From: Apoda limacodes
Taxonomy: Eukaryota; Arthropoda; Insecta; Lepidoptera; Limacodidae
Length of the DNA: 64,000 nucleotides
NCBI GenBank assembly: GCA_946406115.1
Contig: OX291550.1
Span: forward strand, 25,148,722 to 25,212,721
Direction: 5' to 3'
Below are positions 34,915 through 47,500 of the stretch, piece after piece (within the stretch, counting starts at the first letter, position 1; each line of letters starts with the position of its first letter). Both the position numbers and the translations under genes were made by a program. Below the pieces are notes generated by a model. That model made no database searches. It was not told the origin of the DNA and was given only the letters and a program-made list of their open reading frames with translations.

Positions 34915-35133
34915 AATGTGTCAGATGATAGTTTACATGCAATTTAGAATAAATAAAATCGTCAGTTGGTGGAAAACCCGTCAGCTGACGTACTTAAATA
35001 AGCGATCGGCGCTTACGCCTGGCTCCCATGCTCCACCTTTCACTGCATCAACTGACGACCTTTCCACCAACATAGAGCCAGGTGACGTTATTATTTATTC
35101 TAAATAGCATGTAAAGTAGCATCTGACACATTA
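34915..35133. repeat. imperfect palindrome / foldback element (about 85-bp arms)
   Basis: The left arm starts at 'aatgtgtcagatgatag' and the right arm ends 'atctgacacatt'. Arms share 'atttagaataaata' and 'ttggtggaaa' in inverted form. A central GC-richer part lies at about 35000-35035. 'cagctgacg' occurs here and again at 35190 and 35334. No coding content. Confidence 0.6.
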
Positions 35134-36261
35134 ACATGTGAGAGGAAATCACTGAATGAAATAATTTTTTTTGCATGTTCGTGTGACCAGCTGACGTATA
35201 AGCTGACTTTTTTTATCTTCGAATAATTGCGTTAACTATCACTTAACAAATTTTCAGTCGGGAAGAAATGATTGAAAACATTTTTTTTACGTGATTAAGA
35301 GGTTGTCGTTGCCCCACCCACCCATGGAGCGGCAGCTGACGTTCACCATGCTGCAAAATACATCTCTCTGAAGCACATTAAGAGTTATCGCTTGAGAGGA
35401 AATTAGTCAGGAAAACCTGTTGCTAGCTCACGGACTATTTATTCAGAGGCCGATATCCATAGCATATATAATAAAAAATATAGTTTTGCCTTGTCCGTCT
35501 GTGCGTATGTTAAACTGTTATAATCTATTTCCGCCATATTCACACCGATTCTAAAGAAATTTTATAATAAGGTGTCATATGAAAGTAAACAGGTTTGGTA
35601 TAAAATTAAATAAAAATTAGTATCTCATAGCTCTCAAAGCTCTCCATACTTAACAAACTGTGTTTGTTATTGGGTATCAGCAAATAAGTCTTAAAAATCA
35701 TTTAAGGTTTTCAAATAACTTTTCTCTCATGTGCACACAACAAATGATTACCTTTAAAGTAAAATGTGTGCCGCCTTCTTTTTATTACTTTTTATCGTGA
35801 GCTCTAAGAATCTGAATCAATAATTACTTCTAGATTTTTTTACCCTGAATACAATAAATAAAACTAAATAAAGTTATCCACTAGACAATAGCGAGTGTTA
35901 CAACTTATATATTTTCTACAATCCTGAAGATGCTTTTTCAATTGTGCTATAAAATTTGCACAAAAACTTCGTATTCACGCGATTTAGACTACAGTTCATA
36001 CATAAAAGATCATAACAATTGCTTTTATAAATTATAACTTGCGTGCGCGACAGTACTCATGTGCAGACATCCCCTCCAAGTTTTGCTCACAGCTAGACTT
36101 ATGTGCCGCGGCTTTATACTAGGCATTTGTTTTCTCTATGACTCAAGGGATATAGTTGTGCCCTTAGACATGAGACTGGACAGCGTATTTCCTAGTCAGC
36201 TGTGAAGTATAAATAATCGCAAAAGTGTGAAAGTGACAACGCGAATCCGCGGCGAGTGGTT
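35134..36261. other. intergenic, no supported gene
   Basis: AT-rich sequence. 'ttgtccgtctgtgcgtatgt' at about 35500 is typical of old lepidopteran repeats. No gene is supported. Confidence 0.4.
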
Positions 36262-36535
36262 CTTTCTGACGTGGAAATAAATAAATATATATATTTCTGG
36301 ACATTACACACAGCGTCGTCTGGCCCTACAGTAAGCAAAACTTGTGTTATGTATACAAGACAACGGATACAAATACATATATATATTACTTTTTTTTATA
36401 AATACATAAATTCACTCAGACTCAAGACAATCACAAATGTTTATTACGTAAAGATTTGTCCAGTGCGGAAATCGAACCCACACCCAATGCGCAGCATCCG
36501 GTCACATTACCAACTAGGCCGAGAGGGAGGAAAGG
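36262..36535 (-). mobile_element. tRNA-derived SINE, well preserved
   Basis: On the - strand it begins with a tRNA-like head ('ggcctagttggtaatgtgac' for the A-box side; 'ggttcgatttccgcac' for the B box, at about 36460-36475) followed by the SINE body and the tail shared with 34705-34912. The A and B boxes are the internal RNA polymerase III promoter known for such SINEs. It is not a tRNA gene: no acceptor stem pairing was found. Confidence 0.75.
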
Positions 36536-37295
36536 TAGATTTAATTTTACAGTTAAAAGACAGGTACTTGCCGCAAATTAGCTTTGTCTCTTTTTAAAGA
36601 GTGGTCAATTATGGCTATTGCGCAGTCCATATGAGGATAACAGAACTCGAAGTCTATGGTTATGCTTAATCTTGACTTTCTTATAGTTCGTTAGGAACTA
36701 CAAAAAAGGTTTTCTTATTATGGCTTTGGTCTTTCATTTTACAACTTTATTACTCTAGAGTTATTACTCTTAAAAAAATGAAGCCCCCCAAACAGGGTTT
36801 CATGTACGGAACAAGTAATTTTTCTATCTTAAATTATTTTACCTGCTTGTAAGCGTGAGTAAGTAAGGTAGTAAGTAATTGGGTGGGACCGCGGGAATGG
36901 TATTAATTTATAGAACGGGAAAACAATTTATATATATTATAACTTAGTTTATGGTATTTTTAAGGCAGGGCATTAGTATTTCAAGGTAGGGCAATGCCCC
37001 ACGATGCCCCCCCTTAGCTACGGCCGTGCCCCCAAATATATGCCAGAGTTAATTTCGGACTGAATGAAGACAACCTTAGAAAAGATGCTGAACAGATTGA
37101 TAGGTCCTCATTACTCTCCGCTGATAGCAACGATGAAAAAGTGACCATTTTCAATTAGGATTATCGACACTTTACGATGTCCATGCACCCACTCGCTTAT
37201 TCTGCATTAAAAGACCATGGACATGGACTACGTATGATATTCGCATAGCAATGGCTAAAAAAGGCAGTTTTTTTTCAAGTTAAGAATATATATTT

Positions 37296-37361
37296 TTTAT
37301 ACCACTAAGGTGGCAAACAAGCCTACGCTCCGCCTGATGGTAAGCGGTCACCGTAGCCTAA
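37296..37361 (-). mobile_element. main LINE family, 3' end relic
   Basis: 'taccactaaggtggcaaaca' followed by 'cgcctgatggtaagcggtca' is the reverse complement of the LINE 3' end. About 65 bp only, next to a T-rich stretch. Confidence 0.75.
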
Positions 37362-37439
37362 ATGTGCACGGAACCTAATTAGACTCAATATAAGGCTGCT
37401 AGATATCAATGGAACCAGATGGAAAGAACAGCTAAACGC

Positions 37440-38625
37440 CGATTTATCCTTGTTAAACTTTCTAGTTCTCCTGTAACTGTAAGTATTTATAGAAATTTCT
37501 AAAATCGCTTGGTTTCGGGAAAAACATTGTTAATTCTCCAAATCACGTATTTTCTCCAGATAAGTTTAACTGTCATTTTTCTAATACACTCTCTCTTAAT
37601 GACGAAACTAAACTTAAATCTTAATTTCGGAAATTAATTCTTTACCTCTTCCTGTCAATGACACCTTTTCTTTTCTACCAGTTTAAGAAGACGATGTTAG
37701 GAAAATAATTTTATCCATCTAGTACAAGGTAGTGGGGAGTGACGATGTTAGCAGATCAATGATTGATTACCTATAATATTAATAATAGAATACCTATTCT
37801 AGATTCCGTTCTCCCATTTCTTACTCAATCGTCAACTTCTCCCTGTTCACTGGTAAATTTCCATATGTATGGCGTAAAGCTTACGTCATCCCTTTGACTA
37901 AAATACCGAATCCATTATCCATCAGCCACTTTAGATCAATTTCAATACTAGATTTTATATCTAAAATCCTTGAAGCAATCGTACATTCGCTAACTAATTA
38001 TTTTTATAATAATAACTTTCTCAGTTATTTACAGTCTGGCTTTCGAGTAGGACACAGCACTAGCACTGCACTGCTTTAGGTTACAGAGGATATTCAAGAT
38101 GGCATGGAGGAAGAATTGGTGGAAATCTTAGTACTAATTGATTTTTAATTTAACTTACTAATTTTCTTCATATATTTGTGGTCGACAACAAGCAGTTCGT
38201 CTGGATGAGCTAGTCTCTCATTGAATAAAACTCACTACTAGTATCCCTCACTGAGGTATACTCTGTCCCCTATTGTTTTTTATTTTTATCAATCTCCTTT
38301 TCAATGGGCTTAGCTGTTTTTACCATTTGTATGCCGACGCTTTGCAACTTTATACGCAAACCAAAGTCGAAGATCTTATCCAGCTATCTGCAACATTAAC
38401 AACGTGTTAAAAAATATGAGTTATTGGTGGAATAGGTTCAGAATTGTAGTCAATCCTGAATATGCCTGTGCATCAACTTGTTTCTCCAATTTTATTTAAT
38501 GATATTCCAATACCTTACAGTTGGTCAGTACAAGTTAAAGAAATCTGCCGGAATGTAACTGCAACTCTGCGTTTTTTTAAAGATTACGGTATTTTCTACC
38601 AACTGATTTGATGGTCTTATTAATA
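37440..38625 (+). mobile_element. degenerate Jockey-like LINE (RT part)
   Basis: Reverse-transcriptase signatures in broken frames: LDFISKILEAIVHSLTNYF, LQSGFRVGHSTSTALL (37894-38080), and YHLYADALQLYTQT, a mutated form of the YADD active site with Asp to Ala, at about 38320-38360. A different family from the main LINE. The sequence continues after an insertion, at 39113. Confidence 0.75.
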
Positions 38626-38629
38626 CATA

Positions 38630-39112
38630 AAAAACATGGTTGAGCGAAGCTATGGCTGATTCATGTGTCATACTCGTGAACGGGTGCCGCCTGTGGAGGC
38701 TGGTCTGCTCTTGCAAACTTCTTTGTATTCTTAGTATTTTGTCTTACTTTTTTGTTTTGTTTATTAATACTGTATGACATTGATTATTTCTTAGTGATGA
38801 ATACATAAACTGTCTTTTGTTTATATAAGATACTTTTTTATGTTGTGCTTGTGCTTTATATTTCATGTTTTTTTATGTTTGTAATGGAAAGTGTCCTTTT
38901 ATGATAGGGAGGGCATTTTCCAATATTTTAATTGGACGCTGTAAGAGAAAGGGAGAAAAGAAATGCCCTTACTGAGTTTCTTGCCGGTTCTTCTGAGTAC
39001 AAGGTCTCCCGCCCTGTAGACTTACGAACCGATGGCGTAGTGACATTCATAAGTGCTCAATTATTGTAGCCTAAACTGAATAAATTATATTGAATTTGAA
39101 TTTGAATTTGAA
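38630..39112 (+). mobile_element. second retroelement tail inserted into the LINE
   Basis: Carries the widespread LINE tail 'gagtttcttgccggttcttc' and ends in repeated 'ttgaat' units (about 39088-39112). The flanking sequence on both sides reads as one RT C-terminal region, so this is a nested insertion. The left border is approximate. Confidence 0.6.
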
Positions 39113-39290
39113 TAGAGGCTCATATTTTGCCTCTTATTGATTCCAGTGATGAGCTATGTTGCCTTAACTTGTGACCTTCTTAATAAATTAGATCGACTAC
39201 TTAATAATTGTTATGTTATATTATGCATTTTTTATGTTTTCTGCCTTCGAAATATAACCACATATCCGTTTTCTACTCCTTAGTTCAGAT
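39113..39290 (+). mobile_element. continuation of the interrupted LINE
   Basis: Reads SYVALTCDLLNKLDRLLNN and then NITTYPFSTP-like residues, matching the region after the YADD block in Jockey-like elements (leucine-rich, DRLQ...NNC). It resumes where the 37440-38625 copy was interrupted. Confidence 0.55.
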
Positions 39291-40729
39291 ACACTGCTAT
39301 CATAAGCAGTGCTACGGCGATCGGCTCACCCTCCCTCGGTCACTTAGGAATAAAGTGGTAGGTGAAAAGTGCAACAGTGGCCGATACAACCCTATATCGC
39401 TCGGCTACAATTCGCTGTGACAGGCACTACATTTTAAATAATCATACTACTGCATAGATCATGCATAGATCTGCCCAAAGCCGTAAAAAAGCAGTCACCC
39501 ACTACCGGTCATTCCCTTTCGTTCGCTGGTTTTGTGACTACGCCTATGTGGAGCAGTAACAGCTAGTGTAAGCCCTGTCGTAATGAACTCCTTTCGCTCA
39601 TTTAACGCAAAGTTTTTTTTTTAATCCGACTGGTAGTTTTTAGGGTTCCGTTCATACCCAAAGCGTGCCAATACTCACTGCCTACGGAGCCCTACTACTA
39701 ACAATAATATTTTATTATTTTATTTAACAATTTTTTTTTACATCATCAAACTTAATATCTAAGTGCACTAAGCACTATAATAATAACTAAGCCTACGCTG
39801 TCTGTCCGTCCGACCTTTAAACGGCATTATCGTTTAGACCGAAGTATTCAAAGCTCTATCTCAATTATAAGTAAGTACCTATCCTAGATTTTTGGTGATC
39901 TAGAATCAGTGAGTGACTAAAATCGTGATTTTTTTGGCCTCCATATTTTGTAAACTATTCCTTTAGTATAATTGCTTTTCTCTGTGTTCCACATATGAAA
40001 TTTTAAATATTGCGTGTCGTTGGTAATCATATATCATACAGTACATAGTGTGCGCTCCTAGTTCCGGGAAATTATCCGGGCGCACTCCATGCGCTTAGAT
40101 TTAGATAATGTTTGAGTCCATGTTTTACAGAAACTAGCCGGATGACCGAGTTTTACTTGGGAGAAATTTGGACAGTAAAAGATTATTTTTATGCAAATCG
40201 TTAAAAAAAATAAAAAAAACAGACCTTATTGTAGAATGCACGTTCTAGCCACTGAGATAATTTCGAATTCGATATATGTTTAATTAATTTTCTCATGGCT
40301 TGTAAATCGCGGTAACTGTTTTAGTCGATAGATCGACTAGTTTGAACTAAATATGTCGAAAAACATGGCGGATATCGTTTGCAAATAGTTTTTCGTATTC
40401 TTTAGAATCTCTCTATAGGCATATTTCGTGCGCTAGTGGTCGACATGCAACTTAATAAGATACATTGCACTATCAGTTTGAAACTTGACAGGTTTTTATG
40501 TTGTTTAATTACTTACCCTACACTTGAATTTCATGACCAGAATGCTATTAAAAAAGACCCATTTGACCGAACCTTCGGATTCAGTGTTCGCTTTAAGTAG
40601 GTAGGTAAGTTTTAGTAGTAATTAAATTCTCCAAAAAAATAACCAAACTACGTTTCCCAAACTAATCGAAGATTTCGCTTGAATGGAACTTGCTCACCTT
40701 GACCAGACACGTGCATCAACATACCTTAC
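39291..40729. other. intergenic with scattered repeat debris
   Basis: Pieces such as 'agggttccgttcatacccaa' (39640) are dispersed-repeat fragments. No gene is supported. Confidence 0.4.
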
Positions 40730-40908
40730 CCCTGGGCCCTGGCGCCCCCTTCTCAAGCGCCTCCTGCTTGAAGCAGCCACGCAGGCGCCCGGGGCGGGTC
40801 TTCACCGCGCATCATGTCCGCGCAATCTTTTAACCCTCATATAGCATATTTCAACTGCGACGAACCATTAAAACGACATGAAAACTCATAATATCATCGA
40901 GAAACAGG
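40730..40908 (+). promoter_or_regulatory. probable promoter / 5' non-coding exon of ZF-B
   Basis: A clearly GC- and CpG-rich patch ('ggcgcccggggcgggtcttc') in AT-rich surroundings, followed by a good donor site 'aaacag|gtacca' at 40908/40909. It lies 300 bp upstream of the acceptor (41212) of the exon carrying the ZF-B start. This would be a first, untranslated exon. The transcription start is not defined. Confidence 0.45.
40814..40891 (+). CDS. possible upstream ORF (25 codons) in ZF-B leader
   Basis: ATG to TAA within the putative 5' exon, encoding MSAQSFNPHIAYFNC and ten more residues. If the leader model is right, ribosomes would meet this frame before the ZF-B ATG. No independent evidence of translation. 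Confidence 0.25.
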   Translation: MSAQSFNPHIAYFNCDEPLKRHENS

Positions 40909-41212
40909 TACCAATCTCGTTTTTAACTCTGTAATTTGTTTTGTATACTTTTGTTACGTTAAAATCGCAATTATAAGTTCGATGGGATGAGGATGCAGGC
41001 GGAAAAATAAAGCGCTAAGAAATGTCGGCGGCGACGGGGATGAGGCAGAATGGCAGGGGTTGAGTTAGCGCCCTAGCAAGGGGCCGCACCCTTAATTCAC
41101 TTCCCTGCAGTTTACAAGTATTTACCATTCACCACGCTTGTGTAGAGTAGGGCTTTTATATTTTATGGAACACTGAAAACTACTAAGTCTATGATGTGGT
41201 TGGAATTTGCAG

Positions 41213-41516
41213 ATCGGTTGATAAGTCGTGATGAATTTCGCACCGTTCACCGGTCATATACCATCGTCGTCTGCGATCCCAAATATTCAGCAGTTTGCGG
41301 CAAAATTCGGTTATGAGGGTGGCGGGAATACGTCAAGCAGTGTGGTGCAGGAGACCAGATACCAGGCGAGCAGCAGTGGAGGGGTGCAGTTCGCAGTGGC
41401 ACCCACTGGGGGAGCTGTGGACGGTGTCAAATATCGCCAGGCTGAAAGCGTGGTGGTGGTGAGCAGTGCTCCTCCAGGATCTGTCACGCTTACTGGCATA
41501 GGCCCACTCTATTCCG
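41213..41516 (+). CDS. ZF-B exon with start codon
   Basis: Acceptor 'aatttgcag' (41212), 18 bp of 5'UTR containing in-frame TGA and TAA, ATG at 41231, donor 'gtaagt' after 41516 (phase 1). Encodes NIQQFAAKFGYEGGG and a Val/Ser-rich end (ESVVVVSSAPPGSVTL). Confidence 0.87.
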
Positions 41517-44500
41517 GTAAGTGTAAACTACGTAATGAAGTAGGATTTTGATCTAAGCAACAGTACCCTATCTATAAACTAGGTTCTATACCAGTATCAT
41601 GTTATTTTTTGAGAAAATAAGAAAAACAGTAGATAATTCTGACATTGTATAACAACATAATCAGGTGGCTCATGTTGTGCAAAACATTTTTTGTGGGAAG
41701 ACATGTTACTCGTAGAGTACTACATGAGTGGCCCTGTAGGTAGAATAGTCCTCCATGTACCAAGATACATCCGAGCTTTACAGTTGTATTGTATTATTAT
41801 ACCACACATACCTACCTTCCTGTAAGCAGATACAATGTCAATTGCCTAACATGACTATTGACACAAAGGTGTGTTTAATTTTTTTTTTTTTACTTTATGT
41901 TTTGTGTCATTTACTATCATTAGTTAAATGACATTTTGCTTGTATTTTATTTTTGAACATGTTTCATTTCGAATTGCAATTGTATTTTTTACTTACCAGG
42001 TGATAAACGAACAGACGACCCTATCGAGACATTGATGCGTAAGTAGTAATCTTATACTATTGGATTATCTATACTTATATACACTCAACGTCAAAAAATC
42101 GCACCTCATGAAAAATGTACTGTAAATTTTAACTTTATCTGGAACCAATTATAGGAGCAATTATTTGGAAGGTAATGAAAGTGACTATTCACAAACCATA
42201 AAATGAAATGTTTTTTTGTTTTAGCCGATGCAAATAACATATTACAATAGCACAAATAATAGTTTATTATGCTTGCATACAAAAAAATACACGTAAAAAA
42301 TACGAAACGATGCTTAAAATTCAACCTAAAACACTAGGGGTGTTCCCCCCTTGCTCTAATAACCCTATGCGGTCTCTCATAAACTTCAGCAATTTCATGA
42401 TGTCTTCCTGTGGAATACTGGCCCATTCCTCGACGATGGCCTCTTCGAGCTCATAGACATAGTAGAAGTATATCCCGCGATAAGACCTGACGTTTGACCA
42501 AAGATGCTCTACTGGGTTCAGGTCTGGATTTCTCATTAGCCACTGCACGTACAATTAACGCGATGTTATGTATCATCGCATTTGGAGATTTTTTGTATAA
42601 AAAATTGTTTTAGTAAAGCTGAATATAACTGAGCCTTTTTGGCTGGATTTATTCAGTTTTAGTAAGAAATCTAGATTCCAGTTGGACATCCGCACTAATC
42701 TAATATTATAAATGCGAAAGTGTCTCTGTCTGTGTATGTTTGATTGTTACTCAATCAACTGAGCAACGAAGCATCTAATTAAGATAATTGAGGGACGGAA
42801 AAGTAAATAGGCTACTTTTTATCGCGGAAAATTTAAAAGTTCCCGAGGGCATAACTATAGCCGATCCCACTAAAGAACTATATCTACCGCTTTAGCTTGC
42901 TATAGCAAACATCTTCAGTAAAATCTAGGAGTTTGCGGTATAGAAATCCCAATTAAGAGCGGGCGGAGCCGTTGGCAAAAGATAGAAGTCCACTTATTCA
43001 AATAGTTTAAGGGGGAATACATGGCAGAAGTACCTGTTTTGTTTTTATTAAGATTCAAAGCAACCATTGCTTAAATAATGTTCTTACTTAGTTTGTTGGA
43101 CGTATGCTTTCCGCACTTAGCCACTCAATTGAGACATTGTACGTAGGTAACCAATTTATCAGTCGTTAGTTAGCTACTGTACGGTACGATACAGTCATGT
43201 GCGCCTACTTAACTTAAAACGTCTTAATTTACAGTGAACTCGGGTGTGAAATACCATACAATATCATCATCCTCGTCTGTTAACATCGGCAACATTGCAT
43301 ATGGCGGGCAGGCGGGGTACGTGACAGAGAGTCCGCCGCAGACACTCAAGGAGCACAGAGTGATGTTAGACAGAAGGGAGTGCCGTGATGACTTGACACA
43401 CGACCTGATGGCTACCATGATGCAGCAGCACCAGGGTGAGTAACTGTACCACAGTTGCTGAGTTTTTTTAATCTTATAAAAAAGCTAATTTAAAAAATTC
43501 AAATGTTAAAAATATAAAACCTGTCATAAGCTATTTTTACCACGTTTTGTATTGTTTGTTGTATACTTATCTTATACATATCTGTGAGTTTTACTTGTAT
43601 TAGGCATTTATCATAGCTAAAAATATGTACAAGTATTCAACAAATCAAATCTAAAGGGAGTCCCCAAACCAAGAAAAAATTGCATTTTCAGCGTTTTGAA
43701 TTACCTACCAAATATTATTATTTACCTTAAAAGTGTTGTATTGTGTAGACCCTCAGATCCAAAGATATCTGCACGACCTTCTGTCTTAGTCAAATATTTG
43801 AAGTAAATTAAGACAAAGCTGTCGTTATTATAGTTCTCGTAATTGTCGAAGTAAAATTTTAGTAAGTTTCTTTTTCTAACTTCTGTTCTGTCTACTGTTG
43901 TTGGCTGCAGAAGGCCTTAACAACTACTTGCACTCTGCTGCGGAAAGTTGTTGCGGTTTACACAGGGGTGATCTGGACCCCGGCTTGGGCAACCGCTCCT
44001 AAAACTAAATCTTGCAATTTAGAAGCTTCTGTTTTAGGGTTCCGTAGTCAACAAGGAACCCTTATAGTTTCGCCATGTCCGTCTGTCTGTCCGCGGCTTA
44101 GCTCAGATACCATTAGAACTAGAAAGCTGTTAATTAGCATGGATATACATATTAATTGGACGACAAAGTGGTAAAATAAAATTTATATTAGGGTACCTCC
44201 CCTATACGTAAAGTGGGGATGATTTTTTTTTATTCGTCTACCCCGTCGTGTGGCGTGTTGTTGTATGGCACGTTTAAAATTGTTGAGGGTGTGCCATAAC
44301 TATTTTTCGATTAGGAAATACGTTAGCAAAATATTAAGCTTTCAAGTGCTAATTTTTGTTAGAGCCCAGTGTCACTGTCAACTAAATGGCTAGTCTTGGA
44401 TGTGTAAAAAAAAAATGGGAATATATAGCGAAATTAAAAGGAAAACTATCATAGCTAAGTAGGATTTACAACTTAATGATTAATAGTCGACCCACTTAAA

Positions 44501-47500
44501 ATTGTAGTCGGATAAGTAAAAATTTTGTACAAATTCCATCAAAAGGTACTGAGATGAAGTTGGTGCTTGTGTTAAACTGGTATGTATTAAATATGAGTTT
44601 ATGAAACATGTAGCATTACAGAAAAATTAAATTAAAACATTCTGAACATTATCACTTACTAAACAATAACAGCATTCACGTACGAATGCAGGCTCGGCGC
44701 TTGGCGGTACTGGGTACAAACTTATAATCTTGTTGCTCTATCGTAAAAACAGTACAATAGTACAAACAGTTTTTTTTTGTTCGTGTTTGGAAATTACGTA
44801 AATGGTGATAGGTACTGAAACTTGGTGCGCGAGCCGACTCGTACTTGGCCGGTTTTATTTAAAACTATAATCTTCACAGTTAAGCGGCGGTACTACGTGG
44901 CAGTAAAAACTAGGATGATGCGATATGTAACTGAGAGTGCAAGAGTATTGCAGCTAAATCCCAACTCACTGAGTTTTTCGTTGAAATTCAAGAAATAAAT
45001 TAATAGTTTTATTATGAATCATGATTATCAAGAAATGCTTTTTCTCAGGGTCTTAAACAGTATCACGGCTTTGCTTTAGCTAAGTTGTAAACTAATAGAA
45101 CTTAGTACTTTGAAGTTTTCTTTGCCAACACTTAAAAAAAAAACAGTGAATAGGATTTAGGATTTTTTTCTAACAAACAATTACAAAAAAATAATAGTTG
45201 ATTAATCGCGTTTTCACGTTTTCCTGGGTCTAAACCATATTCCGGAGAAGACAGTCATTAAATTTCAGTCAGATCTGCTTAGCGAATCCGAAGCAACCCT
45301 GCCAATAAAAAAATTTAGGTAGTATAACTTTGTAACAAATTTCATTCATTTCAATTCATCGCGACAATATGGCCAGCCTTTTGGGAACTATGCTAACTGG
45401 CAACGGATTATTAGATTTACATTTTTATATTTTTGATTGTAAAGATAATTCATACTATCCGTAGGTACCTACTAATATTTTAAATGAGAAAATGTTTCTG
45501 TTCGTCTCTCTGATTGTTACTCAATCACGGCGCAACAGAGCATCCAATTTAGCTGAAATTTTGCACCGAAATAGTTGAAGAGACGGAGAGAGAAGGATAT
45601 AGGATTTATTACTTTTATCCCGGAAAATTCAGAAGTTCTCGCGGGTATAACTTTAACCGCATTCCACTTAAACGAACTAAGTATTAGTAACAGCTATAGA
45701 TTGTAACAGCAAACTACTTTCGTATAAATCACAGAGGTGCCGTAGGAGTCCTACGCTGATAACTAGCGCGGCCAAAAGCTAGCGATAGTAGGTACAAATG
45801 TAGAAGTAATTCAATAAAAAGCAATTACCCACTATAATCCGATTGCCAGTTTCTGAGGAATACATAGACAAACATATAAACATAAAAACAATTATAAAGC
45901 TCACATAGGTAAATATTGCGCAATTCTAACAATACTACCTGCATACATACGGGTCAAATTGATAACCTATTTATTTGAAGTCGTTTAAAAAGGAACACTA
46001 CATGCTGAACCCCCTTTCCGGCACCTAAGCGTAGTTACTATTCCATAATTAGTATGACCGCAAGAAGTACACCGCGTACCTACAGGCGAGCTCAAGGAGT
46101 TTCAAAGCAACTCATTAAATGATAAAAAGGTTTGGAACTTTGCTGGTATAAAGAGTAGTAGGGAAGTAGGCTGTGTCCTTTACAGTCTCAATTGGATGCT
46201 CTCTTGCGACGACCACAAGCAATAACAAACAAAGAAAGACTTTCACAAATATGTATATAGGTAACTATACTAAGTTAGAATTCTGTAAGGTATGGGTAAA
46301 TTTATTGGTAATGTGGCAACAGTGCAGGCAACCCCGCTGCAGGGCACGCAGCAGTTGCTGGTGGTACTGCACGAGCCAAAGGAAGCGGCAGCTCTGGCAC
46401 GCGCCATCAAGCAGGAGGTGCGTCATGATCGCAACACAATCATCACACAGCCCGCTGAGTTCATCAGTAAGTATATAAACATAGTCTTTGATGAAGAGTT
46501 TATACATGTAGGTACCAATTACATTTATATACCTATATTCTATTTTTTTATTAAGTAAATAGGCTCATGTAAATTTCATAATATACAAAGAGGTTAAATT
46601 ATACTTAGCTAGAAATAATGTAATTAAGTATGTACAAATTTCGTCTCGGATTTGCTGGTGATTCAGGACCTACCTAATGGCTGTATATACCTTGGTAGTT
46701 GACCAAGACATGATACCCCCACTACATACGTAAACTACTATAAATCCTTTTTTAGCCTCACGGAATTTCTTCATTCTGGGCAATTAGGAGGAGTCAGAGA
46801 CTTTTTTTTTTTTTTTTTTTTATACCACTAAAGTGGCAAACAAGCACACGGTCCGCCTGATGGTAAGCGGTCACCGTGGCCTATGGACGCTTGCAACACC
46901 AGAAGTATCACTCGCGCGTTGCTGATCCTTCAAAAATCCAATTACTTCTTTCTTGAAGAACCCCATACTGTAGTCCTTAGAGAAAACCTTGGCAGGGAGC
47001 TCATTCCACAACTCAAGCGTTCGCGGGAGGAAGTTTCCCTGAAACTGCACTGTACGCGACCATTTCGGTTCTAAAGTGTGAGAATGAATTCCCTGCCGAT
47101 GGCGAGCGGTGCGATGGTAGAAAGTAGCCGTGGGCATAATTTCCAACACACACAGCGAGGCAAAGTCTCTCCTCAGACTTAAGGACATGTAGTGCTTTTA
47201 CCTATACTATGCTAGACAAAAATTTACGCTGACCTGAGTATCTTCCTTTCCGCACTGAATGTGGCGTTTATTAGTAAAGGTACGCAGCGAATCACTACAA
47301 TTTAGAGACCTTTATGTTTTTATACTATGGTAGTATAGTACCTAGTGCTATTAATTTATACTGTGGTATTAGTCCCGAATGCTATCATCTATATCTATTT
47401 AGCTACTCGCATCTATGCAGATACTTAATGTTTCTATGCGTATCTTACAATTTAGAATTATATTTGTTTGCTATTTAGGTTAGCCAACGTTATTTGGAAG

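Noticed and set aside
36455..36535. tRNA-like sequence with B box
   Set aside because: It is the head of a SINE; the body and tail are shared with another copy and no cloverleaf with paired acceptor stem is evident.
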